Shown: positions 10,460 through 23,378 of the stretch, piece by piece | Numbering within the stretch: the first letter of the stretch is position 1 | Layout of the letters: each line of letters opens with the position of its first letter | Assembly: GCF_033807715.1 (NCBI RefSeq) | Contig: NC_084587.1 | Coordinates: 19,763,017 to 19,827,016, forward strand | Direction: 5' to 3' | Source of the DNA: Cololabis saira | Lineage: Eukaryota; Chordata; Actinopteri; Beloniformes; Belonidae | DNA length: 64,000 bases | The notes under the pieces: model-generated | Databases searched by the model: none | Told to the model about the DNA's origin: nothing | Seen by the model: the letters and a program-made list of their open reading frames with translations, nothing else | Made by a program: the position numbers and the translations under genes

Positions 10460-11180
10460 CAGTGGCGTCAATTCAGTGGAAGCTAAGGTATGGCAAGGTT
10501 ACGAGTCACAGAACTTAACTAGAGTATCAATCAACACGTCCAGCAAATACTCATCACAGAAGTCTGCTATGGAGCTTATCTGTGTGGTCAAGAAAATTGG
10601 AACTTTTTCAAATGCAGTCTCGCTCACTGCAAAAACTCAAAATCTTACCAGGAATATTTGTCTTATTTCTAGTTAAAATGTCAAATTTTTAGTCATTTTT
10701 AGTCTCATTACACTTAAAACAAGAGTCATCGCCAGAAAAATAACTTATTTAACCATTTTCACCTGTTTCAAGTAAATTTTCAATTGAAATAAGTAGAAAA
10801 ATCTGCCAGTGGGACAAGATTTATCTTCTCATTACAAGCAAAAAAAATGTTATTTTAAGTGAAAATCTACTTGAAACAGGTGAAAATTGTTGTTTTTTGA
10901 GTTTTTGGGTCTTGTCTTAAATGTAATGAGATTTTTTTGACTAAAAATTAGAAATTTTAACTAGAAATAAGACAAATATTCTTGTTAAGATTTTGAGTTT
11001 TTGCAGTGTAATAACTTGTGAAATCGATCATGTTGTTCTGATTTGCATTTGTAGTTATTTTATATGTATTAAATAATAGAATAATCAATACAAATAGACA
11101 GAGTAAGTCCATAAATGTATGTACCTTGTATACAAGGTGTGGCAGCTGCCATACCTTGCCATACCCAATTGACGCCCCTG
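10460..11180. mobile_element. hAT-type non-autonomous element with perfect 8-bp target duplication
   Basis: Starts CAGTGGCGTCAATT and ends AATTGACGCCCCTG, a 14-bp terminal inverted repeat with one mismatch. It is flanked on both sides by AATAAAAT (10452-10459 and 11181-11188). An 8-bp duplication with CAG...CTG ends is the hAT signature. Inside the right end is TATGGCAAGGTATGGCAG-type sequence in inverted orientation. A CACTG-ended palindromic element is nested at 10625-11008. No transposase frame remains. Confidence 0.85.
10625..11008. mobile_element. CACTGCAAAAACTC palindromic MITE (copy 1)
   Basis: Starts CACTGCAAAAACTCAAAATC and ends with its inverse complement, GATTTTGAGTTTTTGCAGTG. The internal arms also pair (TTTCACCTGTTTCAAGTA near 10758 with TACTTGAAACAGGTGAAAA near 10868), so most of the 384 bp can fold back. 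CACTG ends suit a CACTA/EnSpm-like MITE, but no clear duplication is seen (flanks GCT and TAA). A truncated second copy lies at 61.2 kb; both copies sit inside hAT elements. Confidence 0.75.
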
Positions 11181-11188
11181 AATAAAAT

Positions 11189-12240
11189 AAGCTTTAGATT
11201 TTAAAAGTCTACCTTGTGAAGTGACTTTGTTAGAGAATCTATTAATTTAAAAAAAGTAATGCTGCACTAAAGAAAGAAAACTCACGTTAGTTTGATAAAC
11301 TCAGTGAATGCCCTCTTAATGAAACTTCAGCAAATTACACATCTTAGATTATTGTTGAACAAAAACAAACAAAACAAAACTGATTACATTAAAACGCAGT
11401 TCAACTTTAGTGATTTATGGCATAAAAACAAAATTATCCAACCTGTTTAAAACAAATATGGCGGGTAATCCCTACCTCAAGTCAAAGCTAACAAATAAAC
11501 GGTTTCAGCTGCCACAGAATGAACAAACGGGGAAAATTGCATGAAGACACACCTGTGGGGCTCTGCCATCTGGCGATGGTTGCAGGATGCAGGGAGGGGA
11601 TGAGTCGGGCGGACCGGAGCTTTCAGACGAGCAGCAGGGGAACGGATGCTGGCTTCAACACTTCAGTGCCGTCTTTAAAAGGGATTTGACCTCAACTGTA
11701 AGAACGAGTTTCCTACATCAACACAAACGGGACTACCAACTGAATGCTGACGTAGCGGTTTGATAACTTTTAAAACCTTTGCTGTCGGTGTGCCGGGCAG
11801 CTCACCTGGCTGTGTGAGCGCCTCGTGTACACAGACTGAGGTCCGGTACGAGGATGCAGACATGCATAAATGCATACTCAACCACAATCTTTGTGCAGTA
11901 AATACCTGAATGAAAAGGTGACTTCCAGTAAGTTAAAGACTACTTCTTAAGAATAAAATACTTCTCTCAGATGGCCTTCCACTGGCAAAGAGAAGACGTT
12001 TTTTATGATAAAAATCATCTCAACACAGAATGTTTTTGACCTCGTTTGCCTAGAGTCGTTCATATTTTCGTTTTTTTTACTGTATTCATTTTGTGTCCAT
12101 ACATTCAGTGCATCTAAGGACATCTAAGGATCACTTGGACTGGCTTGAAGGATGCTGGAGAAAATCAAATTTTCCATTAATTGACACCATCGTGTGGGGT
12201 CAGTTTATTGGATTAAAACTTAGTTAAGGTTTCTCTTTTT
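11189..12240. other. no recognised feature
   Basis: Unique-looking DNA. The minus-strand frame at 11675-11887 has no domain. A 10-bp CATCTAAGGA duplication sits at about 12111-12130. Confidence 0.4.
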
Positions 12241-12545
12241 CTTTTTGTCTCTTTCAGATGAAATAAGTAGGCAGTCATCAGACACTGAGAAAGCTATTCC
12301 TCGGGAAAAGGCAGCAGAACTGCCATGAAAAAACAGACCCCAAGCAAAGACCCCGACATCCGCACCAGCTGCCTCCTGAGAAACAGATAAACATGAAGAT
12401 TTATGAAATGGAAAGAGTGAGGTCTCTGCTCTCTCGGGGCCGCAGCCCAGCTTGTCCGCTACGGGCCACGCGGAGCCACGCGACGTCAGCAGAAAACAGG
12501 CAAAAATAAATCATAGAATTTCATTTCATCTCTCAGATTCATTCG
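12241..12545 (+). other. weak exon-like or conserved non-coding block
   Basis: A long pyrimidine tract ending in CTCTTTCAG (to about 12258) makes a strong-looking splice acceptor. After it one frame is open for about 22 codons (EISRQSSDTEKAIPREKAAE near its start) and then stops; an overlapping 21-codon ATG frame begins near 12323. Neither resembles a known protein. Around 12420-12490 the sequence turns GC-rich. It could be a terminal exon, an untranslated exon or a conserved non-coding block. Confidence 0.2.
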
Positions 12546-12689
12546 TGGTTCCTCTTTCTCCTCCTGTTTGGGCTGCTAGGTTTCAAGAGCTGGCAGTGAC
12601 ATTTTTCTCTTAAGTTTCATCCACACAGACAACACAGCGTTAAAACGGACAGAAACGCTGTGGGCTGTGGGTCCCGTGTGAGATTTAAC

Positions 12690-13060
12690 ACAAGTTCTAT
12701 ATTTGCCCCCCATGTGAATTACCCCAGCTAGGCCGGTTGTTCCTTTGGCTGGCCCAGGTGGGCCCCCGGATACCGTTTTGAGAGCTAATGCTCAAATTGA
12801 AACCTATCCAACTTGTATACGTGGGTCCCATGTGAATTATGAGTGGGCTTAAAAAAAACAAAACAAAGGACCACTTATGGGATTTTCGACAAGTGTGTTC
12901 AGGATATAATTGCGAGTCCCTGGCCGTTCAGTACCCATGTGCCCGATCATAACCACTGTGGGCAAGTTACACTGGGTCCATATGGAATCCCATATGGGGC
13001 TCATTTTTCAGTCCATTTATAACCCACGAGGGCCCCATCTACCAATGTTGTCTGGGTTCA
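12690..13060. repeat. dispersed repeat with TGGGCCC / CATATGGG motifs
   Basis: Repeated short phrases: CCCATGTGAATTA twice (near 12710 and 12828), plus GTGGGCCCCC, CCATATGGAATCCCATATGG and GAGGGCCCC. Internally repetitive and palindromic. It resembles a common teleost interspersed repeat that I cannot name. Borders are approximate. Confidence 0.4.
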
Positions 13061-13064
13061 ACTG

Positions 13065-13083
13065 AGCAGCAGCAGCAGCAGCA
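13065..13083 (+). repeat. (AGC)n, about 6 units
   Basis: Pure trinucleotide run immediately after the TGGGCCC repeat. Confidence 0.9.
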
Positions 13084-15614
13084 CATTTATTCATAGAGTG
13101 CAAGAAGTTTCTGCATGTTTTTTTTTACAAATCTTTACATTTTCACACATTTCTGAAAAATTTCAGATGTTTTTAAGAAGGGCATCATGACAGAATGCAA
13201 ATCCCTGAATCATTTGCCCTTAAGAGTTTAAGTAGAGATTTTCCCGTCAGCCTCTGGTAAAATCACAAGATTGAGCAGAGAGATAAATATTGAATGAAGC
13301 AAATTGTACAGTTTAGTTTTTTTTTTTAAGAGTTCCTGCTTCGCTGTGTTCTCTGCTGACGCGTCACTACTCGGGGTATGTTCAAACACAAGTAGTGCTG
13401 ATATCAACACAAAACAATCATCTATGAAGCTCATCTCTCATCCTCGAGATGCTGCAGGTAAAACATAGTGATTTCAGCAGCATTTTATTTATTTTTTGGT
13501 ACCATTTTCCTGCCTTTCCTGCTCAGTCTAGACCAAACGCTCCCTCACATCTCCTGTCTTGCATTTCCAACCGTCCCCCTGCACAGAACCTTACACCGTG
13601 AGGTGCATGGGCATGCAACTGGAACCAAACTGTCCACAATTGTGAAACCATAAAAGTGAATCCAGGAAATAGCCCATTATTTTCTGATAGCTTTTCAATG
13701 GTTTTGTCCTGAAGCACGAATAAAAACATCCACACTTAAGTACGGGCCTGCAGAATGGTGCCACATCATCAGATTTAATGCAAATGGAAACATATCTATA
13801 GGATTTTAGGATTATAGGATTTCACATCACAAAATTACAAACACTATACTGTCTTTGTAACAAATGTACACTGTACATGGCTTTGCTGCGTTTTAATTTA
13901 GACTCGTTTCCTAACAGCGGGTAAGTGTTTTGAACAAATTGCAGTCCTTCAGGTGGTTTATATTTATTAATCATTTGATTTAAGGCTTGTTTTGGGCTCT
14001 TGTGGGCTTTATTTGACAGCTTGTAGGAAAACGAGGAAAGAGAAGGGTGGATGAGCAGCAAAGGACCACAGCCTGGAACTTGAACCCGGTCGGCGGCAGC
14101 AAGAACTCCAGCTTTCACACATGGCACATCAGAATTGTGTACAGCTCTAATTTGGTCAAAATGTGATTTGATAGTTGACATTTAGAACTACAAACGTCTT
14201 GCTTGCGAGGCTGCATTAACGTTGCAGTCTAAATTTGATTTTATTGGGATATCTAATCAGAATCCGAACTTGACCAGATCCGATCTCTGTGTCCTTGCTG
14301 ATGTTCCCCGATTTAGGCAGATGTAATGGTAGTCTGCACGCATAGAACCGAGGGTGCAGCTGATTTCTCAACAAGTTACCAGGAGGGAGGAGAATCCATG
14401 TATCAATCATTCACAATTTCATGTTTCTGTTTCAATACCAATTGGAAAAAAAAAAGAAAAATCAGCAAGGTTATTTTTTCTCACTCTAAAACTAAAACAG
14501 AAAAAAGAGAGGAATGAAAAAAGAAAAGACATTTTCCAGATTCAAAACAAAAACGTACAGAAACTTAATAATCGGCTCTTTTCTTCTTCAGTTTGAGTGT
14601 GAGTGATGGAATACTGAGAAAACGAGGAGGCCAGCACCTGATTTCAGAGATAAAGGAAGAAAGACACATTTCTGTCCTTTTGCTGGCTGTGCCAAGTTCT
14701 GCTTGTCTAACATAACCTCACCCCCTTTGTCCACTTTAGAAGTGTGCACCGCTACACAAAGACCTACCGGACACATCACCTCTGAAACATCATTTCAGAA
14801 AAGTACAATACTCGTCCATCTGTCGGAAATGTTCTGCATAAAAGACACTTTGATGAAGGACAAAAGCCTTCAGAAATGTGCAGTGGAGTCAGTCTCATTA
14901 CTAGAGCTTAACTTTTGTGATTTATAACCTTCCAGTCCTTTATCATCTTCAGAAAACAAAAGAAGCACAATAATAATTCTGATATGCCCATTGTCGCTCA
15001 GGTCACAAGCCAGGGATCGGATATATATATATAACCTACCAAAGTTATGTAATTCTGACCTGAAAACTGGGACCAACAGCTCTGGGAGCCCTCGTTTTGG
15101 ACTTCATTTTGGTAGCAAAACTTGAAAAGAGGCTAAAATGACTAGCTGTAAAAAAGAGTAGTAAGGGTAATTCACAAGATTCGTTTTAGAGATCATACAA
15201 ATTTACTATTTTTAAAATCAGGATCTTTAGAATTCATTGATATGGTTCATTTTTAAACAACACAATTGATGTATAGAGTAGCAAACAATCTACTCCAAAC
15301 CAATGTTATTAAAAATTGCTCTTTAGTCGAGATGGGGAGTATAGATTGAGGGGGGTGTTAATATTTGAACATCCTCAGGTGCCTACAACTATAAAAAGTT
15401 TTATGTCTGTGCAGTGAAGCCGAGGAACAGATTGAATGTAGAAATAAATCAACGTTCAAGTATGAAGGGGTTTAAAAAGCGGTACAAAAATATGATTTTC
15501 ACTGCATACAAGGATGAAGAAAGCTGTTAACTCCAAAAGGGGGGAAAAATGTATCCAGGCCCGTTTGGTCCGCTTATTTGAAACATGGTAAACCACAGAA
15601 CGAGGAAAAATATG
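13084..15614. other. no recognised feature
   Basis: Mostly unique AT-rich DNA with T-runs (13314-13327) and a short AT run near 15022. The minus-strand 119-codon frame (13822-14181) and the plus-strand frames near 14326-14596 have no recognisable domain or splice context. Confidence 0.45.
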
Positions 15615-15695
15615 CCTCCAAACCACTCTTCAGAAAAGCTTCAGGTGATGTCATTGGCAGTCGGTCCGTTTCTCCTTAGACAGTCTATGATGCAA
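15615..15695 (+). repeat. fragment of a dispersed repeat (also at 62.0 kb)
   Basis: ACTCTTCAGAAAAGCTTCAG followed by GTGATGTCATTGGC and CAGTCTATG matches, with substitutions, the block near 62040-62107 (ACTCTTCAGAAAACCTATAG, GTGACGTCAC, CAGTCTATG). Evidently the same repeat family, decayed. Confidence 0.55.
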
Positions 15696-16799
15696 ACCCA
15701 CGATCCAAGTCTTCACCTGGGTCCTGAGTCATAACTGGGGAGTGGAGCTCACTCACTCTGAGCGAGTAACAAAAAGAACACTTACAGACGCTACGTTGCT
15801 TTTTACATAATACATTTTAATTTCAAAAACAGACGAACCATAAAACATCTTTGTGGAAAATGCCCTGCTTTGCTGGAATCACATCATATCACATCACAGC
15901 ATGTGGTCATTTAAAGTGTAATGTGGCTACACGTGTCCCAGAACACCTCTGGATGATTCCCAAATACACAGATCTGACCACATCATGATCGCCTACATCG
16001 GTGTTCAGTGTTGAGGTGAAGATCTCCCAAATTAGTGAAGACACTGTGGACGTTGGCTTTCTTTTAGACTGACAACACTCCTGTCAAGAGTGTGTGATGT
16101 AAGCATTGCACTTGCGATCATCATGGAGCCTGTGACATGTCTGATCAATCACTGACTTGCTATTCGCAGTCATACCCTCCTGATACGAGGAGCCACTATT
16201 AAAATGATTTCCAGTTTACCTTTGCATGGCAGTCATTATCAGAGATGGAAGGTTAGGACATGCCATTAAACCTTAGATAAGAAGGTAACGTGACAGGTCT
16301 TTGACTCTGATGCTTGTTTGTATTTCTGTATTTTCTAACTGCTAACAATTTATTTCTCATTTTGATTTCATGCGACCGCCATCGTCCCAGTTCCAACTGT
16401 GCAAGTAAGTGCTGCTTCTACATCACAGATGCATGACCATCAAACCTGCCTACTTCTGCTTTTTATTACAAACTTTGGGGAGAAAACCACAACAAAGAGG
16501 TTACCCCACACTCTCTTGTACCAAAATCTGTTATTGTGTGCATTGTTTTTGAGCCCTGCTTGTTGGAAACACGAACATATGAGCATTTGAACCTTCTTCT
16601 GACAAATCCAACATGCATGCTGAATTTCAAAAGCTCTGCGATAGCGTCTTCACATAAAAGCCTCTATGTAAGTCACAGATCTCATTAGAAACATCTCAAA
16701 CGTTGCACCGCAGTGCAAACTGAGGAACAGTCGCTGCACTCTGCTGGTAGCGAGACTCATTAATTTTTGTTAATATTATGCCGAAAAATAAAAGCACGT
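15696..16799. other. no recognised feature
   Basis: Unique-looking sequence, no transposon ends, no credible coding frame. Confidence 0.45.
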
Positions 16800-17060
16800 C
16801 TGACAGAGAAGGTCACTGCTGAAAACCCTTTTCCTCCCATGTCTTATAAACTGTCCGCATCTTGATGTGTGCGGAACAAGAGAAGAAATTCTGGAAGCTT
16901 GGGATGGAAGTCGAGCAATTAAAGAGCCATTAGCAGCACCTCTCTGAAAAAGCCATTAATCAAGAAGCGGCAAGGCTGCTCACAATGGCAGGCACAATGT
17001 ACACCAAGGAAAATGAGCGACGGATGATTAAATGAAAGATATCTCTATTTGTAAAGTGTC
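16800..17060. other. candidate conserved non-coding element
   Basis: Low-repeat block with GCAATTAAAGAGCCATTAGC (around 16916) and AAGCCATTAATCAAGAAGCG (around 16950), so several TAAT/ATTA cores in balanced-composition DNA. No long frame. Enhancer-like in appearance only. Confidence 0.25.
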
Positions 17061-17786
17061 CTTTGGCCGGATGAGACGCGTGCAGCACCATAAGGACAGG
17101 CTTGACTTGGAAAGAGAAAACAAAGAAACAAAAAGGACTAATACTGCCTCACATTTGGACAAATTATTTGAAATCTACTTCCCATGGGTGTTTATCTGTA
17201 TATAAATACTAATAATATAAACATATTTATATATTTTTGGTATGGAAATATTGTTGGTGTCCTCAAGGGCTGGAATTGAATATTTGTACATTCAGATGTA
17301 AATTTGTGTGGCGGAAAACTGATTTTCAATTTTGGTACCCAAGTTTATCTTTTTTCCTTTACAAACAGTTAAACTGCAGAATAAATTTACAAGCATGGTG
17401 TAGGTTTTATTGCACTGTTAAATATTTTTAAACGATAATATAATACAATGTAAAATCCAAACAGCTGCGTGCCTGCACTTGAAGCTCCAACGGTAGAACA
17501 TAAACCATTAAAAATCATCTGGATGTTGTAACTTCTGCTCAGAGGATCATCAAACTGCAGTGGTATAGATATGAGCGAGTAGCTGTTAGCACACTCACCG
17601 GATGTTGCTGCTGTTGCCATGACATATAAAATTGTACATATAGGAGGAATTTTGTATACAGTATCCTCTGTTCAGGGCATCATGGGAGTACGGGTACCGA
17701 GAGGGACAGAAGGTGGCTGTGGGCCGTGAGGGGTAAACCGTGGTCTAACACTACTTGGACATAAACTGGAGACTGATCAATCCTAG
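17061..17786. other. no recognised feature
   Basis: AT-rich unique DNA. Short frames at 17237-17431 (+) and 17387-17620 (-) have no domain. Confidence 0.4.
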
Positions 17787-17813
17787 TTAGGCCGCCTGGC
17801 AGAGGCGGCCTAA
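17787..17813. repeat. perfect 11-bp stem-loop, possible element terminus
   Basis: TTAGGCCGCCT at 17787-17797 pairs perfectly with AGGCGGCCTAA at 17803-17813 across GGCAG. The GC-rich stem sits at an abrupt change to AT-rich DNA (to about 18060). This resembles the hairpin-first left end of the GGGCCC element, so it may start another dispersed repeat whose other end I cannot place. Confidence 0.6.
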
Positions 17814-18369
17814 GTGCTTTTCTCACTTTTTTACAAATCCAAATATACTTCTTCAATTTATAGGATTTTTTGCTATTTTAGTGACTGCAAAAATCTTAAG
17901 CATTTAAATGTCCAAAAATAATAAGAAAGTAAATCATTTTTTCTAGTTTTACCAGTCTTTCCCTCATGTTCACTGTTGATGTAATCTTTCATAAATGACT
18001 CATGGGTTTGCCTAAATGCATTCAAGCAGGTTGCTGTTGAAGGTTTTTATTAAACTCACCTCAGTCGCAGCCAGTTTTGGCCTTTAGTGTTGATCAAAGT
18101 CAACACTTAGTGCTGAGTGCTCAGTTAGAGGGTTCCTAATTCAAAACTGCCCTGCAGGCAAAATCTTATTCAGAAATGGTGTAAATTTGGTTGAATCAAT
18201 TCTGCATAATTAGCCATGTTTCCATTGTTTAATTTAACTGCACCTGGAATTAACTAAACAGAAAGTGCCCGTCAGGTATTTCCATTAACCAATAACAATC
18301 CGTAAGGGCAGTAAATGGCCAGCAGAAGCTGGTGCCACACGTCAGAAGCATGGCCCTTAAAGCGTTAAC

Positions 18370-18977
18370 TAGTGCTGTCAAGCGATTAAAAAAAATTAGC
18401 GATTAATTAATTAAGATCTGTAATTAATGAATCTAATTAATCTCTTTTTTAATCGCACCTAAAAATTGCTGAGAAAAGCCCTCAACTTGAGGTGTTTTCC
18501 TTTAAATTCATTATATTATTTTGGCAGATCAAAAGATTGATATATAACAACAAAAAGGTGGCTTTATAAAGTAATTCGCCAGCCTCTCTGTCGCAGACGT
18601 GGGCATGCGCGTGGTGCTTTCATCAAGTTTAGTTTGGAGAAGAGCGTTGCTGTGGCAACATCTTTGCTGCTAACGTTAGCTGTTGCTGCGCTCGTGCTGC
18701 GGGTGCTTTGCATTCATGCTTATCATTTAAAAAAAAAAGTTTTATTCACTGCTCTGCCTACCAGCGTCTGCTAAACACGCCCAAACACAGGGACAGCCAA
18801 TCAATGCACTTCAACCTTGGACTGACCACGCACAAACAAAGATTTCATAATAAAGGCAAATTGCAAGCAGAAAAAGTAAAGTTAAAGATTAAAAAGTAGA
18901 TTAAACAATTTAGAAAAATAATGCTCTAAATATGCCTGTGAATTAATCGCAATTAACACGCTAATTTGACACCCCTA
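18370..18977. mobile_element. hAT-type MITE, TAGTGCTGTCAA family (copy 1)
   Basis: 608 bp. The left end TAGTGCTGTCAAGCGATTAA and right end TTTGACACCCCTA form a short imperfect inverted repeat (10 of 12). Flanks GCGTTAAC (18362-18369) and GCGTTAGC (18978-18985) match at 7 of 8 positions, an aged hAT duplication. The interior has AATTAATCGC-type palindromes near both ends and no transposase. A longer copy of the same family, with its own duplication, is at 32.1 kb. Confidence 0.88.
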
Positions 18978-18985
18978 GCGTTAGC

Positions 18986-19382
18986 GCAACACAGTGCCGT
19001 GAGAGCGTACCCTAATTAGCACAGGTGACCCAAGAATGGACAGGCACGTCTATCACTGAGCAGCAGGAAAAGACCTGGCAATGCTTGTGGAGAACGCCGG
19101 TCCCCTTATACAGCCAAGATGATAAGCGGAAGGGGCACAGCCATGCTGAACGATAACGCTTCAAAGTGGAAAAAAAGCTGGACGAAACTAAACAAACATT
19201 CGTGGGCGACAACAAATGAAAGGTGCATGAATTTAAACGAGTGGGGCGTGAGACTGAAGGATGGGTGGACACATGAGGTTGAACAATATGCATGTGGACA
19301 TGCGAGAAATCGAATGACATCTATTTCACAGATTATAAATGGGCACATCACAGATTAGTTACCTAAAAAAAATGACCATAAA
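18986..19382. other. spacer between two hAT elements
   Basis: No recognised feature. Overlapping frames on both strands (about 80-100 codons) have no domain and look incidental. Confidence 0.4.
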
Positions 19383-19390
19383 CCTGGCAG

Positions 19391-20027
19391 CAGGGCCGCC
19401 GCAAGGGGTGTGCGAACCGTGCGACCGCACGGGCCCTCGCGCTATGGGCCGTTTTTGAAAAAGAAAAAAAAAAAAAAAAATTGATTTTTTTTTTTTCCTT
19501 TTTTTTTTTTCCTTTTTTCCCTTATAAATATCAACAGTCACGTTCCATTACAGACCTAAATGTGTACTAGTCTGTGCATATCAATAAATATATGTGCAAT
19601 GATGCGCCTGTCTGTTGTTCAACACAACTGATCAGACCAAGCGCAGACACAAGCTGCTCTGATCCAGACGGTGGAGTTGGAACAAACTGTCACACAATGT
19701 CGAACAGAGACAGATTCAGGAAATTTCCATCAGGGGATGAAAAAAGAAAAAAACTAAAGAAAATGGAAGAGTTTAATGCCTCTCTGAAAGGCTCGTTTGA
19801 TAAATTTGTTAGAAAAATCACCAATCCGACCGGGTCTCAAGCAGCCGTGGGGCCCCGCGTCGAGGCAAGAGATGATGATGAGGCAGGGGAAGGTATCCAG
19901 TATTTTGATAATTGGAGAGTTAAAATTGCGCATATAGACACCCGATCCGACCCGAAAAACCCAAAAATTTTGCGGGCCCCCCCCAGCCATTTCACACAGG
20001 GCCTCCCAAATCTCCCAGACGGCTCTG
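19391..20027 (+). mobile_element. hAT deletion derivative with perfect 8-bp target duplication
   Basis: 637 bp flanked by CCTGGCAG on both sides (19383-19390 and 20028-20035). The ends CAGGGCCGCC and, inverted, CAGAGCCGTC match at 8 of 10 positions. It contains an A-run/T-run block (19459-19520) and the start of a transposase-like frame, then jumps to the right end, so it looks like an internal deletion of a longer autonomous element related to the ZMYM1-like hAT group. Confidence 0.85.
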
Positions 20028-20044
20028 CCTGGCAGCATGGGTAA
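19697..20044 (+). pseudogene. truncated hAT transposase-like N-terminus
   Basis: The frame is open further upstream (an ATG at 19574), but the ATG at 19697 fits best: it opens MSNRDRFRKFPSGDEKRKK, like the basic PSGxEKRKKKK N-terminus of hAT/ZMYM1-like proteins. It continues MEEFNASLKGSFDKFVRKI. The frame then runs across the deletion joint, through the right terminal repeat and the target duplication, to a stop at 20042-20044. Zinc finger, catalytic and dimerisation regions are all absent. Family placement is by remembered N-terminal similarity. Confidence 0.6.
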
Positions 20045-21279
<1,235 letters not shown>

Positions 21280-21284
21280 CCCTC

Positions 21285-21590
21285 GCTGTCATTTAACAGC
21301 ATCCTCTTCAGCAACACGCTTGCAAGATGGATGCCCTCTCACACGCACTTATCCGCCAGCGCTGCAGTGCTTTATTATCTAATTTTGACAGGCTGGTAAC
21401 GCCCATTGTGCTGCTGTGCTGCTGCAGATGGTTCCCCCAGGGACAGTCTGAGCGAGGCCTCTGCTGAACGCAATTGCAAAGTGCTAAACATGGTGCGCAG
21501 CTCGAATTCTAATTTACTGTAACCAACACGCTGAAAGGCCTCCTGTCACTGCAGCTACCTCTCCAGCCGTGTCTTGGCATCCTCATCCCT
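21285..21590. other. candidate conserved non-coding element
   Basis: Balanced-composition, non-repetitive block with GCTTTATTATCTAATTTTG (around 21368) and GCAGCTCGAATTCTAATTTA (around 21496). No coding frame of note. Appearance only. Confidence 0.22.
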
Positions 21591-23374
21591 GCACCAAAAT
21601 CACACACACTCGGCTGCTCTGATTTTTTATTTTTCTCTGGTCTATAAAATCTGCATCTTCAGCGCCGCCCAGGGTCCAAGGTTTACTGGTGCTGATAAAA
21701 ATGGAGATTCTGAGGCTGGTGGTCTGTGCCCAGGGGAGAGATGACAAGATTGAAATGTGTGTGTGATGAGGGATGGCTGTCTGTTTCCACTGACGTCTGA
21801 GTGGATGAAACATTAAGCCCCCTTAGGATAACTGGTGGCGAGTTGATTAATGGTCTGGTTAGCATCATTGTCATCCATCATAGAGCATCGAGGATGATTG
21901 AATTCATCAAATTTACTGGTTAGCATTGGGATAAGTGTATTTTTTCCCATTGTCTGAATTGCAAGCCTAATGATCAATCTCATCACGTTGGCCATGATTT
22001 GGATTGACGGACAATGACAAAAAAAACAGAAATATCTTCTGGTTTTCGACAAGTGGAAGTGTAGAGTCCAGTTTGAGGCATATGACAGCAGGTATTTTAA
22101 AACATTTCCTTTTTGAAAGCTGCAAAAAAGGTCTTTTCTCCCAACGACTGCTCATGTTTGATTCAAGCATGCCTCCCTTTTGAGTGGATTAAGAAAATAA
22201 AACCTAGGAAATGGGCTGTCATCCCAAAGACGACCATTCAGTCCATGATGGAGTGGGAAATCAGCTGTTTCCGTAGAGCACACAAAGCCAAATGAGTATC
22301 TCAGATCGGCACGGGGGGAGAGTTTTCCTCAAGGCACTTGTGACCCGTGCTACAGAATATTACCTTTCTCTCTGTGGAATCAGATAGGGTTTTTAACGCC
22401 GTAAAATGAACATTCATCTTAAAACTCAAGCACAATTTTCTTGGCTTATCTGATTTTTTTTTTTGCTATTTTCATTATTGATTTTGGTTTGTTGGTCAGA
22501 GTGAGAGACTGCTTGAAATTAACTGCCTTTGTTTTGTTTCCTGCTAAAAAGTGCAAATGTGTCTTTTCTTTCTTCTCATTTCCACTAACAATTCAACAAA
22601 AACCATTATTCGCTCTGTGTGATCAGAAGATCGGGTTGATACGGAGCAATATTCTGTATATTTTTCCCACAGCATAGCAATTTGCAAAGCTTTGGGAAAA
22701 TATACAGATATGCAGAGAAAAATGTACATTGGGGTTTGAGTAGACTTAGGGGCGCTCACTCTCCTGGACTTTATATTCTTGCTGGCACCTTCATCCCCTG
22801 CTAAAATCAGATCATCTTCAGTTTGTGTCCATGTTTGCCAGTGTTATCCCCTGAATAGGTAATTTCATTCCAGCCCCCCCCATCCGCCCCCCGGAGGCTG
22901 ACCCTGCACTTGGAAATCCCCTCCTCCTGTTTCCAGTCCCTCCATGCAGGCCCTCCAGTTGGTCAAATTGCCTAAATCCTGAGTGATTGTAATTTCTGAA
23001 GAGGCTGCTGAGTGGAGTTTTGAAGGAGAGATGGAAAAAAAGAGAGAGAAAGCAATAATGGCAGTGGGGCTGAGCTAGGAAGAGGGGCTGGGAGCTGGTT
23101 GAGAGCAGGCAGCGGTACGGTCCAAAGATATATAACAGGTAGCTCTCGAGTGCTCTTACAGGAGTCGAACCCTCTCTCGCGCTGACCACAGCCTTGCTCG
23201 TGCCGGCCTTAGACACTTTGAAGCAATTACCCTTTCACCTGGACAAGCTCATCAGAGAGGATCTCCAGTCCACCTACCTGCACACGACCAGCAGTCCAAA
23301 CACACCATATTTCAGGCAGGATTGCAAAGTGGTCAGGGAACGAGTACGTGTTAGACAAAAGCTGTTTTCACATC
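21591..23374. other. no recognised feature
   Basis: Unique-looking sequence. The frames at 22818-23216 (-) and 23194-23424 (+) overlap each other and the second runs into the next MITE. Neither shows a domain. Confidence 0.4.
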
Positions 23375-23378
23375 TTAA

